NCBI GenBank assembly: GCA_037962975.1 | Contig: CM075676.1 | Span: 96,480,001-96,544,000 of the forward strand | Length of the DNA: 64,000 nt | From: Clitoria ternatea | Lineage: Eukaryota; Streptophyta; Magnoliopsida; Fabales; Fabaceae | Direction: 5' to 3' | Part shown: positions 10,718 through 23,972 of the stretch, piece after piece | How positions within the stretch are numbered: the stretch's first letter is position 1 | How the letters are laid out: each line of letters starts with the position of its first letter | Program-made: the position numbers and the translations under genes | The notes under the pieces: generated by a model | What the model saw: only the letters and a program-made list of their open reading frames with translations | Databases searched by the model: none | Told to the model about the DNA's origin: nothing

Positions 10718-13700
10718 TGTGACGTCCCGTGTAATTTTCTGAATAAATTTTTCACGTTTTTAAAAGGATCATTTTAAAATTCATAAATTAAATTAAGAGT
10801 TCACATAGTAGTTGGTAATTGCGGAATATTATAATACATACTAGTCGTGAATAATTAAATTCGATAAAACATTTAAGTAGCGGAAACGATTTAGAAAAAT
10901 AACGGTACATGATATGTTATACTTATTACAACCCATAAAATCAAAGTCCAAGTAATAGTTCATATAGGCATCAATCATGGCATCACTCTTCATTCTGCGT
11001 GGCATTCACTGTAAAAATTAATGTAAGAGTGAGACAGAATATAGAATAAATATAAAATAAATAAAATTGCACAAACACAATCAACAAACCATAATGATAT
11101 GATGAATATGCCAAAAAAGTTCATTTATATTTAATAAGTCTTTAATTTAGTCCAATGATGTCATGCTGGATCCATTTGGTTTGGTGGGAATACTGCAGTA
11201 AAAAGTCTCATAGAGACTCCAGTAGGAATTAGCATAACTATGAATCCCTACACTTTCATGGCTCCTGCAGAAATAAGTATACCAGTAGGAATTTACACAA
11301 CCATGGATCCCTACACTTCCATGGTTCTTGTGAAAATAGGGCTTAAACTCATCATAGAGTAACCCCCCACCAGGGTAGGCAATCATGGAACCCCTAAATT
11401 CCATGGTGCGTCCAAATGCTTATGATGCATGAATGCCTTTAATTCTCTTTATCATTTAACATACCATGATATATCAATTTCCAAAACCACTTGGAAAACC
11501 ACAAGTCCTCAAAGGACACATCATATATAATAATTTTCAGAATCATGGATTTACTGTTTCAACCACATATATCAATAACCGTAAGGCATTCATGTATATA
11601 TATTAATTTAGTCATTCATAATTATTCACCACCAAAATACACAAACTGAATGATGCTTATTAGACACTCATAAACATTCATAATACTTCATAATCACTCA
11701 AGAATTCAATAATAATTTGTTACCCATAGGGAAAATATCATTTTTATCCATAATAACCATTATAAGCAAATTTCAGCATTTCCAACAGCAACATACGTTA
11801 GTAAAACAGTCATAACATGAGCAAATCAAATCCTTTTCATGTGATTCCACTTTCTATAGCTCAATAACATAAATATATACAACTTTCATGAAGACCATAA
11901 ATTCAAATTCTAAACAGAAACATCACTTATTCACAGAATACAAAACTGCCTCAAAGAGGATTTTTAAAACGTACACAGGTTAGTATTTTCAACGTTTCTG
12001 GAGCTACAAAAACAATTTTGGCATGAAACCAGTTCTAAATTATTCTTAACACAAATATCTACAACTTTCATGAAGGCACCAACCACTAATTCTCACCACA
12101 AAATTCCCAGTTTTAAAAATAAGATTCGGATTTCATAGTTAACAGATTTTCAGTTTGAGCATACTTTAGGATTTTAGGTATAACGAGAGCTAAAGACATC
12201 CTTTTAACTTGAAACCACTTTCTATAGATCCATAACATAAATATCTACAACTTTTATGAAGACATCATAGTCTAAAAATGTATGTCCCAGAATATTAATA
12301 TATGCACAAAACATAAGACAAGTATTTCAATCGGACATGTTGTAGTATTTTGGCTATAACTCATGCTATACATATCATTTCATTGTTAACAGATTTTTAG
12401 TTTGAGCATACTTCAGTATTTTAGGCATAACTAGAGCTACAAACATCCTTTTAACTTGAAACCACTTTCTATAGATCCATAACATAAATATATACAACTT
12501 TCATGAAGACATCAAGGTCTAAACACGTATGTATAATTCCCAGAATATTCATATATGCACAAAACACAAGATAAGTATTTCAATCGGACATGTTGTAGTA
12601 TTTGGATCATAACGTACGCTATACATATCCAATTCAGTCGGTTCAGATCTCAAAATTCCCATAACAAGAAGATCTACAACTTTGATGAAGACACCAATCA
12701 CTAATTCTCACCACAAAGTTCCCGGTTTAAAAAATAAAATACGTATCTCAAGTTAACAGATTTACAGCTTGGACATACTTCAGTATTTTAGGCATAACTC
12801 GAGCTACAAAAATCATTTTGACTTGAAACCACTTTCTACAGATCCATAACACAAATATCTACAACTTTCATGAAGACATCAAAGGCTGATTATGCAAGTA
12901 TAAGTCCCAAAATTTTAATATATATACAAAACATAGGATAAATATTCCACTCGGACATGCTGTAGTATTTTGGCTATAACTTTTGCTATACATATTAAAA
13001 TTAATTGATTCAGGTCTCAAAATTCAGATAACAAAAAGATATACAACTTTTATGAAGAAGTCAGAATCAAAATCACACGTTTTCAATCTCAAAACCGAGT
13101 AACAAGATACAAAAATAAAACTGAAATCCTAGGACAACATACAATTCTACCCATTTCATAGTTATTCACAACCCTGTCCCCTCTTACCTTAATGGAGGTT
13201 CCTAAAGTAGTTGAAAGTGTTGTATTATTGTCCTAACTTCAGATCAAGAGTGAAATTGATGGAGAAAGTGAAAGAAAATAAGAGAGAGACTTCACTAACT
13301 TTAGCTTGTTCTAAGAATTCAGACTTGGGAACAAGATGTAGTGTTGATTTAATGATGCAAATGACAAGTGGGGGACAAGATTTTCATAATGGGATTGTAG
13401 TGGGATGTTAGGTGCATGAATTATGGTGATAATGGAGGTTTTAGGTGAGAAAAATGAGCTGGATTGTTGACCATTTCCGCAGCCTACATAATGTAGTTTG
13501 TTTGATTGAAGTAAATATCAATTCTGACACTGTTTTGGTATTTTAGGCATATCTCTCTCATATCTTAATGGATTTTAACAAATGTGGTCTTGTTGGAAAG
13601 CTAAGACAACGAGAAACAACTTTGTAGTTTACCACTTTTTCAAATTCGGACTCTAACAAGGTATTAAAATATGTACAAGATGATATGATTGAAGTAAAAT

Positions 13701-14132
13701 ATCAATTCTGACACTGTTTCGGTATTTTAGGCATATCTCTCTCATATCTTAATGGAATTTAACAAATTTGGTCTTGTTGGAAAGATAAGAAAAATAGAAA
13801 CAACTTTGTAGTTAACCATATTTCCAAATTCAGACTCTAACTAACAATTAGAATATGTACAAGATGACGCATTTTGAGTGGAGTATGTGGCAATTTGATG
13901 AGAGTAATTGGAAAAGCCAAGGAAATTAATAACTAAGAAAATAGGTAATAAATTATTTGATTAACTTTTACCAAAGGTATAAAGTTAAAATTATTTACCA
14001 TGGTAAAAGGTTAAATTGAAGATGTTGTCCTAACCAAAAATTTATGTAGAAAGTTGAGATAAAATGGATAATATAATTGATGGTCTAAATCAAAATGATT
14101 ATACATGAGAATAAAATTTTTAGGATGTTACA
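10718..14132 (-). repeat. 5' LTR of the Tekay element
   Basis: 3415 bp, nearly identical to 2535-5950; about 16 differences found by eye. It carries the promoter for the minus-strand element, the same ~183-bp repeat array (boxes from about 11879) and the AGGTAAG site at 13183-13189. A possible acceptor TGTAG lies directly before the gag ATG (10410-10414, minus strand), which would allow a leader intron that removes most of the LTR and the PBS. Confidence 0.96.
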
Positions 14133-14137
14133 CATCA
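14133..14137. repeat. Target-site duplication catca (right)
   Basis: Matches 2530-2534; together they mark the integration site of the Tekay element. Confidence 0.95.
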
Positions 14138-14393
14138 CATTGTCACTATCGCCACCATCTTCATCATTGCCTCCCATCACTACCATCACCATTGTTTCTG
14201 TCACCATTGTTATTGTCACAACTATCATCATATTGTCACTATCGCCACCACACCATCATTGCTTCCACCACCACCATTTTCATCATTGCCACCACCATTG
14301 CCACAGTTGTAGCAACCATTATTATCTTCAGTGTTATCGTCACATTCTCACCGCTACCGCCACCATTGCCATCATTACTATCGCCACCCGTAC
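14138..14393. repeat. CAN-triplet-rich low-complexity tract (right part)
   Basis: The same kind of cac/cat/cca-rich sequence as 2341-2529. It continues up to the LTR-like terminus TGTAACATCCC at 14394. ORFs here (about 97-115 codons) are compositionally biased and are not regarded as genes. Confidence 0.85.
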
Positions 14394-14902
14394 TGTAACA
14401 TCCCAGATATTTAAATTAATTATTTACGCTATAAAGAATTAATGAATAAAATTTTTTGAAAGTTAATAAGAATTAATAAATAAATAAATTAGATATTTTA
14501 AATTGATGATGAAACTAAATTAGTTAATTAAGAGTGGTTAATTAAGAAGTTAGTTTTTAAATTAATTTGTGGTGGTAAATTATTAATTACCATGAGGTGA
14601 AAGTAAATCGTAATTATTTAAAAGAAATAAAAGAAAAGAGGAATGAATTTCGTAAAACAAAAGAAAATAGAAATAGAAAAAGGAGTTATGCAATGACCAA
14701 TTCGCCCTGTAGTGAAAAATTTAGTTTTGCATTTCACTTCTTTCTTCACGTAAAAGAGAAAAAAACAGCAACGTGAAGCTTCCATGGTTGTGTGACTTAT
14801 GAGCTTAAATTGAACATTAATTTATTCTGAAACTTAAAATTGAGGATACCATTGTGACCGAGGAAGCAAGGTGAACGCAATGGTATGCTTAATTTTGTGT
14901 TT

Positions 14903-14929
14903 CCTCTCTCTCTCTCTCTCTCTCTCTCT
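14903..14929. repeat. (CT)n microsatellite
   Basis: About 13 uninterrupted CT dinucleotides inside LTR-A. Confidence 0.95.
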
Positions 14930-15924
14930 GTAAACCAAAAACACCCTTGCATGTGGGGTAGTTCAGGTTCTTTGATTTTTGAGGAATTTAGGGTGGAAAG
15001 ACATTGAATCAGGCTTTTAGAACTTAAATATGGCATCCAGTAGTAAAGAGGTTTTGTTTTGGTGTTGTTAGGTTTCAAACCAAGCGTCACAAGGTCGCTA
15101 AGCAACACAAAACGTGGAAACGATAGTCAAAAATGAAAAAGGTGAGCTCTAGGAATCTTTAAAATGAAGTTTGAGTTGTTTTGATGGATTAAATTGTGGT
15201 TTAGGGAATTAGAATGTCAAACCCTTTCTTGAACACCCTTGATTGTAGGGTTTTTGATGGATTTGGTGAATTACGATGTTGGGTTGAAGACCTAGAAAGC
15301 GTGGAAAGTGAGGTAAAGAAGGTGTACTGGACGTATGAATTAATGAAAATAAAATTTAGCGTCAATTTCGACATGCAGGAAAAAGGGTAGAATAGACTCA
15401 AAATATTGTATCTTATATAGATTGGTAAATATAGTTATACATAATGTTCATTTGTCTAATTACATAATGAGCATCTAATTAGATGATTTATCTTAATATT
15501 GAGTATACACGTTGTTCGAGAATAATTAAATTACTAATAAGTTAAGAAGTTTATTTTTTATCCACTTAATTAAGAAACTAAATATACTCTAAAATATACT
15601 CTTTAAAATTTGTCACACGCATACCAATTAATAATTTTTTGATTCATTCATGTACATAACCTTAAATAACAAAATTTAGAAATGGAGAAAAAATAATATA
15701 AAATATTGGATATGTCTTCATCAAAATATCTGTTTATTATTAAAACATTCTAATATTTAAAACAATGGTGAAAATTCAAAGATAATTTTTCCCGGTTTAA
15801 TTCAATACCCAAATTGGTTATTCGGGACCCCGCAACATCAATCACAATCATAAAGAAGCATTAGGTGTAAGTGTGGTGGGTTTCAGAAGCTTAAAAGCAT
15901 GAAAAACATAAGTTTGAGTGCTCT

Positions 15925-16165
15925 GTAATCGATTACACATGCATCAAAGCATCAGGGTGGATTTGAGTATTTGGCAATTGATTACCAAAATAAGGTAATT
16001 GATTACACCCGAGAACAAACCCCATTTCTTGCACAACTTGCTCTCTGGTGTAATCGATTACCACATAGGTGTAATCAATTACACCTGAGAGCTAAACTCA
16101 TTTCCTGTAAAATTTGCTCTCTGAAAATCGATTACATCATATTGGTAATTGATTACCAATAGAAC
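15925..16165. repeat. Cluster of TGTAATCGATTACA-like palindromes
   Basis: About eight copies or near-copies of the palindrome gtaatcgattac or gtaattgattac occur in 240 bp, for example at 15927, 15976, 15993, 16050, 16071, 16125 and 16144. Similar strings are frequent in legume LTR retrotransposons. They lie in the transcribed part of LTR-A. Confidence 0.8.
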
Positions 16166-18166
16166 AGTATGTAGCAGATTGCAAAAAGTGGTATAAAATC
16201 CAACTTTTGACCACCCTAACTTCTCCATATGATATCCAATCACCATCAAACTTTGACAACCTAATATGCATAATTTATGACGTGTAGCCACCGGCCGCAC
16301 TCAAAAATACCTAGAAATTAAGGACATATGCGCAAAAGTGCGTTTTTACCCGTTTTAAAGCAAAAATGAGCAACTCAAGGTCCATTTCTCCATATATTTG
16401 GTCAATTTCAATTTCTACAAGTCTTGAATCTTGCATATATTCTATTAGAACCATTCCAAAGCGTCTAAACATCATGAAACGTAAAATGACCTATCCACTT
16501 CCATGTTTATACATAAAGACACATGAAAACATCAATTTTTCAATTATCCATCATTACACTAGCTTTCAATGTATAATCTATCTCAATTGTAATGTATGTA
16601 CAAGTTCTGGCCATAACATTTATGCAATTCATCAAAGGTTCACAACCATATTTCCTGGACATTATGTATCTCATGCATAATATGGGACCATCTATGGCCA
16701 CCACAACCAAATATCAACATAATCTATATCATCATTACATACATGGAATCAAAACATAATCTAGGCTTCTAGTGAAGTCATCAGCTACCTATGATCCACT
16801 ACACAGGTTATTTATACATATCATCAAAATGACTATATACAAGAGTCGGCCAATGCTACATCACTAAAAAGCTATATGAAACATGTATATGTATATACAT
16901 ATGCTTCCCGCACAAGTATGGTGACACTTCACCAATCAACATCGTAATCCAATCCTACTGAAAAATAACCACATAATAGGGGTGAACATAATATATATTA
17001 AATGACAGTTATTGAATCAGATCAACCTATCCAATTCTACAACATACATCATTATATTATAATCTTTCAATAATAATCATTGTCATTCAACATAATCACA
17101 ATTCATTAGATATTTTCAATATCATTCAATTCATAGGCTATCTCAACTATCACAATCTCAAATACATGATCATGTACACATTGAAGCGGATCCGAATAAA
17201 CACATAATACAACATTATGTTGCAAATAAAGGCTTTTAGCCATATTTCATGATCTCATCTCTCAACTGATCCGGCCATTTTACTGATACCAAATTGTTTG
17301 TCCTCTCACGCAACACAATCAATCTCAGCGACAATGGCAGTGCTACGGGCTAGCCCTGAGTCTCACTCAATAAGCCTGCCTTGAGTCCCACCCAAGGTGG
17401 AATCCTCGAAACCACTAACATAAAAATCTCATTCATATTTTCTCATCAACAATAAGCATCTCATGCTATACAATAACATTCATTTAACCATTTCCTTACA
17501 TATCATGCAATATCATAACTCAACAAATATTTTATTGCATCTCATGCATTAATAATATCAATTTAATTATTTTGTTGCATCTCATGTAGTATAATCACAA
17601 CAGGTATGGATGGAGATAAAAATCTATCCCAATTCATCAATCTCACAACAATATATGAATCAAGGGTATAATGTCATTCAAGTAATCAATCACACAATTC
17701 ATAAATCATAATATCACAATTTAATTATCTAAAATCATGCAATAATACCTCAACCCATCCATAAATCATACATTTAAAATATAAATGCTCCCCTTACCTG
17801 GAATAGATGATCCCATAAACTCAAAATGTTATCCAACACTCTCCAATCACTACCTAATAGCCTCAATAATTCCTAAAAATCATATATACATATTTTTAAT
17901 AACTTAAACGCTATTTAAATTATATTTGGAGTTAATAACCATCTATTTATATGGTATTGGATAAGTTCTAACTTACTGGAGCACGTTGACAACCTCCAAT
18001 ACTCGCTTCCAACAACACATAGACTCTAAATCACTTCCGAAATGAAAGAAAGCCATAAACTACCGAGCGTACAAGCTGCACACCAAATACATTTGTCTTT
18101 GAATCTCTGAAAAATTATATAAATTACATATTTGAAGCCTACATTTTCAAAAATAGGAACTAAACA

Positions 18167-18171
18167 CCATG
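18167..18171. repeat. Target-site duplication ccatg of LTR-B (left)
   Basis: ccatg directly precedes the first five bases of LTR-B (tgtaa) and recurs at 31792-31796, directly after the LTR-B end. Confidence 0.9.
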
Positions 18172-18176
18172 TGTAA
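18172..18176. repeat. Target-site duplication tgtaa of element C (left), also the first bases of LTR-B
   Basis: tgtaa precedes element C and recurs at 28149-28153 immediately after it. There it is the TGTAA terminus of LTR-B, so element C integrated at the extreme end of LTR-B. Confidence 0.93.
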
Positions 18177-19096
18177 TGTAACATCCCATTTTCAACACAA
18201 ATAGAAAATAGATATTAATATATCTTTAATGAGAAATACTTACTATTAGTTAGTTTTTTATTATCATTTTTTATGAAATTTTGGTATTTATATTTAATTA
18301 TTTTTTAAAAAATAAAATAAAATAAAATAATAGTAATAATAATATTTATGTATTTTGAATGAGAATTTTAAAATGACTTAATTAGTATTCATTGATTAAT
18401 GAAATTATATTAAGAATTTTAAATATATTTATTATTCACAACTTTTATTTTATGTTTTTATATTTATGTTTTTACATATTTGTTATTTAACTTTTATTAG
18501 AATTTTAAAATAAAATTTTGAAGGAATTAGACTATGGTTCTTTAGAACTTTTTGATCTACATAATATTTATGATTTTCTGAATTTTTTTGAATTTTTTGA
18601 AATATTTAAATAAAATAATATATTTTAAATAATTTTAAATTCATATAAAGTTACTTAAAATTAAAAGTATTTACAAAAAAGTGAATTTAAATTATAAGAA
18701 AATTTTCTAAAATCCATTTCAAGTAGACTTATCTAAAAATTATTGGTTTGAATAAAATCTTAATTTTTACCAATCGTAAAAAAATCGAAAACATTCGAAT
18801 AAATTTTTATTAACAGAAAATTTTAGATTTTTAAAATTTAAACTTTATATTACTTATCATAAATTAGTGAGAACTGATATAATATCGTTAAATTTCAAAA
18901 AGGACTGATTTTGAATATTTAAAATATAATGAGTGAAAGGTTACTATTTGGCTTAATAATTCAGCCGACATTTACTATGCAAAATACTATGCATGTATGA
19001 AATTTTCAAAAGGTGTACAGTAACCAGGATTGAGTTTTCAAAAAATGCATAGTACTTTTATATTAAAATAATGGAATGCATAGTAATTTTCCTTCC

Positions 19097-19104
19097 TATA
19101 AATA
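19097..19104 (+). promoter_or_regulatory. TATA box in the 5' LTR of element C
   Basis: CTATAAATAC in a GC-richer setting about 920 bp into the LTR; the 3' LTR has the same sequence at 25303-25310. The transcript would start about 30 bp downstream, which places the AGGTAAG site about 110 bp into the RNA. Confidence 0.6.
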
Positions 19105-19435
19105 CCAAAGGAATTCTTCTTTAGAATTCACAATTTTAGATTAAGTTTTCTTAATATAGTAGTGCTAGTGAGATAGTGGTGGAAGTAAGAGAGAGAAATA
19201 AATTTTTTTGAAAGAAGGTTCTACTAAAATCCTAAGGTAAGAATATCTCTCTTTTATATTTTTTAGGGTTATTTTCATATCGTTTTTAGAAATCCATTAT
19301 TATACTAGAAAAATATTATTTTAAGTTACTATTCTGAATAGTAAAATACTATTTCAATAATAAATTACTATTTCAATAATAAATTACTATTTATTGTTAC
19401 TATTTACCTTTACTTTTCACGTTTTATTATTTACC

Positions 19436-19512
19436 ATTACTATTCACGATTTACTATTTACCGTTACTATTCACGATTTACTATTTACCGTTACTATTCA
19501 TGGTTCACTATT
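19436..19512 (+). repeat. 27-bp direct repeat (TATTCACGATTTACTATTTAC...)
   Basis: Two to three units of a 27-bp sequence, within a longer ttactatt-rich field (19320-19530). The 3' LTR equivalent at about 25540-25720 has changed unit number and order. Confidence 0.8.
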
Positions 19513-21897
19513 CAAAATTTACCATTTCTGCTTTAAGTATTAATCTTAATTTTTACCTTGTAACTATATTAAAAAGAAATTGGTATGTTTTAGAACTCGG
19601 AGACGAGGCGCGCACGGATTTTCAATAACGAATCAGTATGCAAGAGGTAAGGGGGAGTGAGATAGGAATATAATATGAAAAGACATAAGAATAATGGCAG
19701 GAGTCCCCTACTCCTTTAAAATTTAATAATATTATTATTTTAAATAATAACTGTTTAACTTAAAAAAATTTATAATAAATTTTAAATTGAGTATCTTGTG
19801 TAACTTGATCTGAATACCTATGCAAATACCTGAATAACCTATGCAAGGACTTGGACTATTATGACCTGTATGGACTGAACTATACCTATGCGAAGACTGG
19901 ATTATATATATGAACTTATATAAACCTGTTCGAGGAATGGACTATAAGGACTCAAAATCAACTCTACTAATTTAAATAACCATTAAAATTTGAATTATAT
20001 TTATGAGTGATGTTTAGTTGATTTGACTTAATTATAATTAACTATATGTAATTTTGATTAATGATATTGTGATTTATAATATTATAATGTCATTGATGAT
20101 ATGTAATTATGATTGATAATATTTATGATTGATGATATTTGATTGTGATTGATGACATTACAATACTTGATTGTGGTTGATGAATGATTGATGACCTTGT
20201 GATATGAAGTTTGAGCATATAACAAGCATGACGGAAAGTTAAAACTCAGTAAGAATTTTCTTACCTTACTCTTTAAAGTTTTAAGAGAAAGTATTTTATA
20301 ATTATTTTCGTCTTTTATTTCTTCTTAGAAATTATTTTCATTAACTTTATTTTTAATCTCTAAAATAAAATCTAGTATTAGAAAGAAGCTATTTTATGAA
20401 AATTAAAGTTTAAGATAATTAATTCTTGAATTAAAGAAAATTTTTATAGTTTTAAGTATTCTTAGTTAATGATTCTAAAAAAATTATTTTCTTTTAGTAA
20501 TCAGAAGTTTAAAGTAAATTATTTTAGTTTTCCCTAATGAAATAACTAAAGGATATTTTGTTATAGTTGAGATTTCTAAACTCAATCTAGTTAGGATTCA
20601 AATTGAGAAAGATTATGTAAATATGTGAAGTTTTTTAAAAGAAAGTTTTGAGATATTTAAGACTTGAAAACTCAATTTTAGTGAGATCTGAATTCAGAAA
20701 CTGTACTAAATTTATTTTTATATGACAGAAGTTTAATGAAGAACTTATGAGAATGTACAGTTTATTGAGATAATTTTGTGAACCTTTATGGTATTTAATA
20801 ATTGAGTTTCTAAAAGTCTTAACCAACTAAATATGCGAGTAGTTCATGCATCATGAATCATTAAAGAGAAATGAGATGTGATATTGCCTGGGGACGGATT
20901 ATAAAAACCGAGGATACATTAGAGGAGGCTTAATTGCGAGCCTTGGGATGAAAGGGTGTGAAAGGGTGCTTTAGGTGACCTGGGGTCGCTCCCTAGTGTC
21001 GGATACTTTCACAATAAAAACTTTCTCAGTCTGACTAGTCTCTAAGTGTTTCCACGCCAGTTGAGCTGTTCATATGTATGAAGGCATTTATGTTATTATC
21101 TGGAATTATGGAATAGTGTAAACTCCTGGTTGGCCCAGTACAAACTAAAACTTTAAGGGCCCACATGCATAAACTGAATGAGAGAGTATTAAAAGCATTA
21201 CATGTCATACATGTGATTGTGATATTCTGTGTGAACGGTTGTGAATGAAAGTATGATTGTTATGCGTATAAAAACCTTACAATTATAATTAATTGTGTAT
21301 GAGATTATGAATGATATTATTTTATTAGATAGTGAAAACCCTTATACTTATGTCTTATCTGTAAAGTATTATATTATATTTCTCACTCCTTCTTGTTTGA
21401 ATTTTGTGTCCAAAATATATGTTATATGATATATAGCTAGTAGTTAAAGATGAAAGGATGAAATTACAAGAGGTAAATTGGTCTCATCCTCAATCGGATA
21501 AGAGAAGAGATGTGACAAGAGTAGGATTCAAAATCACATGGTTTGAAGATAAGGAAATGATTAGTTACAGTCAAAGTAGAGGTATTAAATCTTTGTTTTA
21601 GTTTACCTTAATACAATATTAAGTTAGATGATTGTAATTCAAGGTAAAGGTTAAACTTTAATAAACCTTATTCTTTGGATATGATATTGTAATCTTTGAT
21701 CACTTATGATTTTATAAAAGTTCATTTTATCATTCTAAATAATTTGAAACTTTTTACTTTCAAAATTCAAAGAAAATCAGATGTATATACGTCCTTGTAT
21801 ACGTGAGATATGAAGTGATAAATATATATATCTTTCTAAAAATTTTAAAAGCAAGAAGAATATATATATCTCGTGTATATAAGGAGGTGTTACAAAG

Positions 21898-21911
21898 TGG
21901 TATCAGAGCAG
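21898..21911 (+). other. Primer-binding site of element C (initiator Met tRNA)
   Basis: TGGTATCAGAGCAG begins three bases after the 5' LTR end at 21894. It matches the usual plant initiator Met tRNA PBS. Confidence 0.95.
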
Positions 21912-22940
21912 TTCAATCCAAATCGGCTTGGGGTATGGTCTTACTAGCCTGTTAGTGTACTCTGATGGTTAAGTTAGTAAAAAGATTTTATGATTGACGG
22001 AGGAGGAAATCTTATTATTGGAGTGAATGGCAAGAATCAGGTGAAGATAAGTTAGAAAGAAGAAAGAACTAGTTTTTAAGATTGTAAGAAGTATAAGTTA
22101 AAACTCTATAGCCTATTACTTGAAAAATGTTATTGCAGGGATTTTTAGAGACTGGCCATTCTGAAGTCTTGCTTGACATTATTTAAGTATGAGCGTTAAT
22201 GTATGGTGGAATAATAAGGTAAATTAACTAATGCAGTTATTTCCTTTTATTCCAAATGTATTGTATGGTATTTGATTCTTTGATTAATATGTGATAATGA
22301 AATATTCAAACATTTATTTCTTTTATAATATGATATGGGACAACAAAGGAGATAAGACAATAGGAGATCTTTAGAAATATTTTGGCATGAATTTTAGACT
22401 GGACCTGTCATGACTTTGACTACTTAGTTATGAATTATTGGGATTGATCACCCCAAATAATTTACACTAAGCAATGAAAGACATGTCAAATGAAGGGTGT
22501 TAAGAACAATGAATCTAACCCTATATTAATGTGGTATATGGAGAAGTGGAGACAGACTCAATAAATCCTATTAGGATATTCCTTACCATATCCTTAAATT
22601 CGTAGAGATACTTGTATGAATTAGAATCCAATGAGTAGATAACTGTTGTAATCCCAAACTAGTATAACAAATTGTTTAATATAGAATCATAGTTTTTTTT
22701 TTGGATTATAATTTTTCCTTGGATGATATATTTTAAATAAAAATATGTGGATGTATTCTTTATAAATGAAATATGGTAATTTTTTCACTAATTTGTTTAG
22801 TATGACAAATAATTATACTAGTAATTATATCTCTGACTATTTGTATTGATTCTTCTTTTATATGACATATAAGACAAGTTAATTGTTTAGTTTGATGAAG
22901 TTTTTCCTTTATAATGTCTGCAATTGAATAATATATGATG

Positions 22941-22941
<1 letters not shown>

Positions 22942-22975
<34 letters not shown>
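22942..22975. repeat. (TA)n microsatellite
   Basis: About 17 TA units in the internal region of element C. Confidence 0.95.
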
Positions 22976-22978
<3 letters not shown>

Positions 22979-23972
22979 TTAATGAAACTTTTATGGTCGT
23001 GACATTGAATATGATTAACCATATATTTTTGAATTTTTTTAGTGATTTATTGTGATAAATATGTCAATAAATGATTGAAAATAAGTATCATAGATCTTTG
23101 GAAGATATCGATATTGGTTTAATATTGAGAAATTGTGCCATAAAATATTTTCTTTGGATTCCCAACAATTTGATATATGTTTATCAAGTTATTTTCTTTT
23201 AGTCATCAATTTTGTAAAGTGAATATACATATACCCTATATAAATAATTGTTATGTAATGATAGACTTAAAATAAAGAAATATGTTGGTGAACCGTGGGT
23301 AAATAGATATGAACCCTTACTTATTAATTTAGAATAGTTCCTATGAAGTGGGTTACATAAATCTTAGCTATCTATAACAAAAATTTAAGTGAGTATTTCT
23401 AAGTCAAAGTAGTGATTTATGATCATTTAAGATTAGAGAATTTATCAAATCTATGTAATGGTTGTAGTCAATTATGATGGAATGTGCAATCACTTAGTTA
23501 AGGAATATTTAATTCATTATAGAAGACAATAAGAAATGATTACATACTCTGGATTGTCATGAAGCAAAGAACACAAGGATTTATCTAGATAAACAAGTAC
23601 AACATGGACTAAGACATATTTATCCTTTCTCACTAGGATAATTTATTATACATGATTACATTAAGGAAAATAAAGTAGAACATCTAGTACATCATAGATA
23701 GAGGTCTAAGAGTCTTGGCAATACAAAAAATATTCAAACTAGAGAAATTACTATAATGATTATAAGAAGTGAGGCACTTGTTACCACGAACTGTAGTCCA
23801 TCTCGCCTTTGTTCTCCATCACTTCTAGGGAGGTTGGCCATCGAGTAGTACAATATTACTTGGGGGAAAAGATTGAAGAAATTAGATAGAAGAGAGAAAC
23901 TAAGAGACCTTGAAGTTGTGATAGGAAGTGAGAATGGATTGGAAATTTATAAGCAAGAAAAGGAGAGTGATG

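Larger units (their letters stand above)
2535..14132 (-). mobile_element. Full-length Tekay/Del-type chromovirus LTR retrotransposon, defective
   Basis: A complete 11.6-kb Ty3/gypsy element on the minus strand. It has two LTRs of 3416 and 3415 bp, 5-bp TSDs (catca), a PBS complementary to initiator Met tRNA next to the right-hand (5') LTR, and a polypurine tract next to the left-hand (3') LTR. Domain order on the minus strand is gag, zinc knuckles, protease, RT, RNase H, integrase, C-terminal chromodomain-like segment. That order plus the very long LTRs place it with the Tekay/Del chromoviruses. By eye the LTRs differ at about 16 positions (about 0.5%), so the insertion is recent. The coding region is nevertheless broken: a frameshift near 9128-9140, a stop at 9013-9015 and a stop at 8101-8103. 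It could only move with proteins supplied by another copy. Confidence 0.95.
14394..18171 (-). mobile_element. LTR-A, left (3') portion of a long LTR interrupted by LTR-B and element C
   Basis: Begins TGTAACATCCCAGATATTT, a typical LTR terminus. It contains no coding region but has hallmarks of long legume LTRs: a cluster of TGTAATCGATTACA-like palindromes (15925-16165), a (CT)n tract, and an AGGTAAG site on the minus strand at 17793-17799. It is broken at 18171 by insertion of LTR-B and appears to resume at 31797, ending GGAGGTTACA at 32307, for a total of about 4.3 kb. No matching 5-bp TSD is visible (cgtac before 14394, attat after 32307). The outer boundaries are therefore less certain than those of the nested insertions. 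Confidence 0.65.
18177..21894 (+). repeat. 5' LTR of element C
   Basis: From TGTAACATCCCATTTTC to AAGGAGGTGTTACA. It contains a TATA box (19097-19104), an AGGTAAG donor-like site (19235-19241) and a 27-bp direct repeat (about 19440-19512). The gccttgggatgaaaggg and cacatgcataaac blocks near 20940-21180 are conserved in the 3' LTR. Confidence 0.95.

Noticed and set aside
14095..14442. ORFs of 97-115 codons rich in His, Thr and Ser
   Set aside because: They read the CAN-triplet tract and cross an LTR boundary; pure composition artefacts.
23780..23880. Possible captured gene fragment in element C
   Set aside because: Less AT-rich than its surroundings, but no frame stays open or resembles a known protein.
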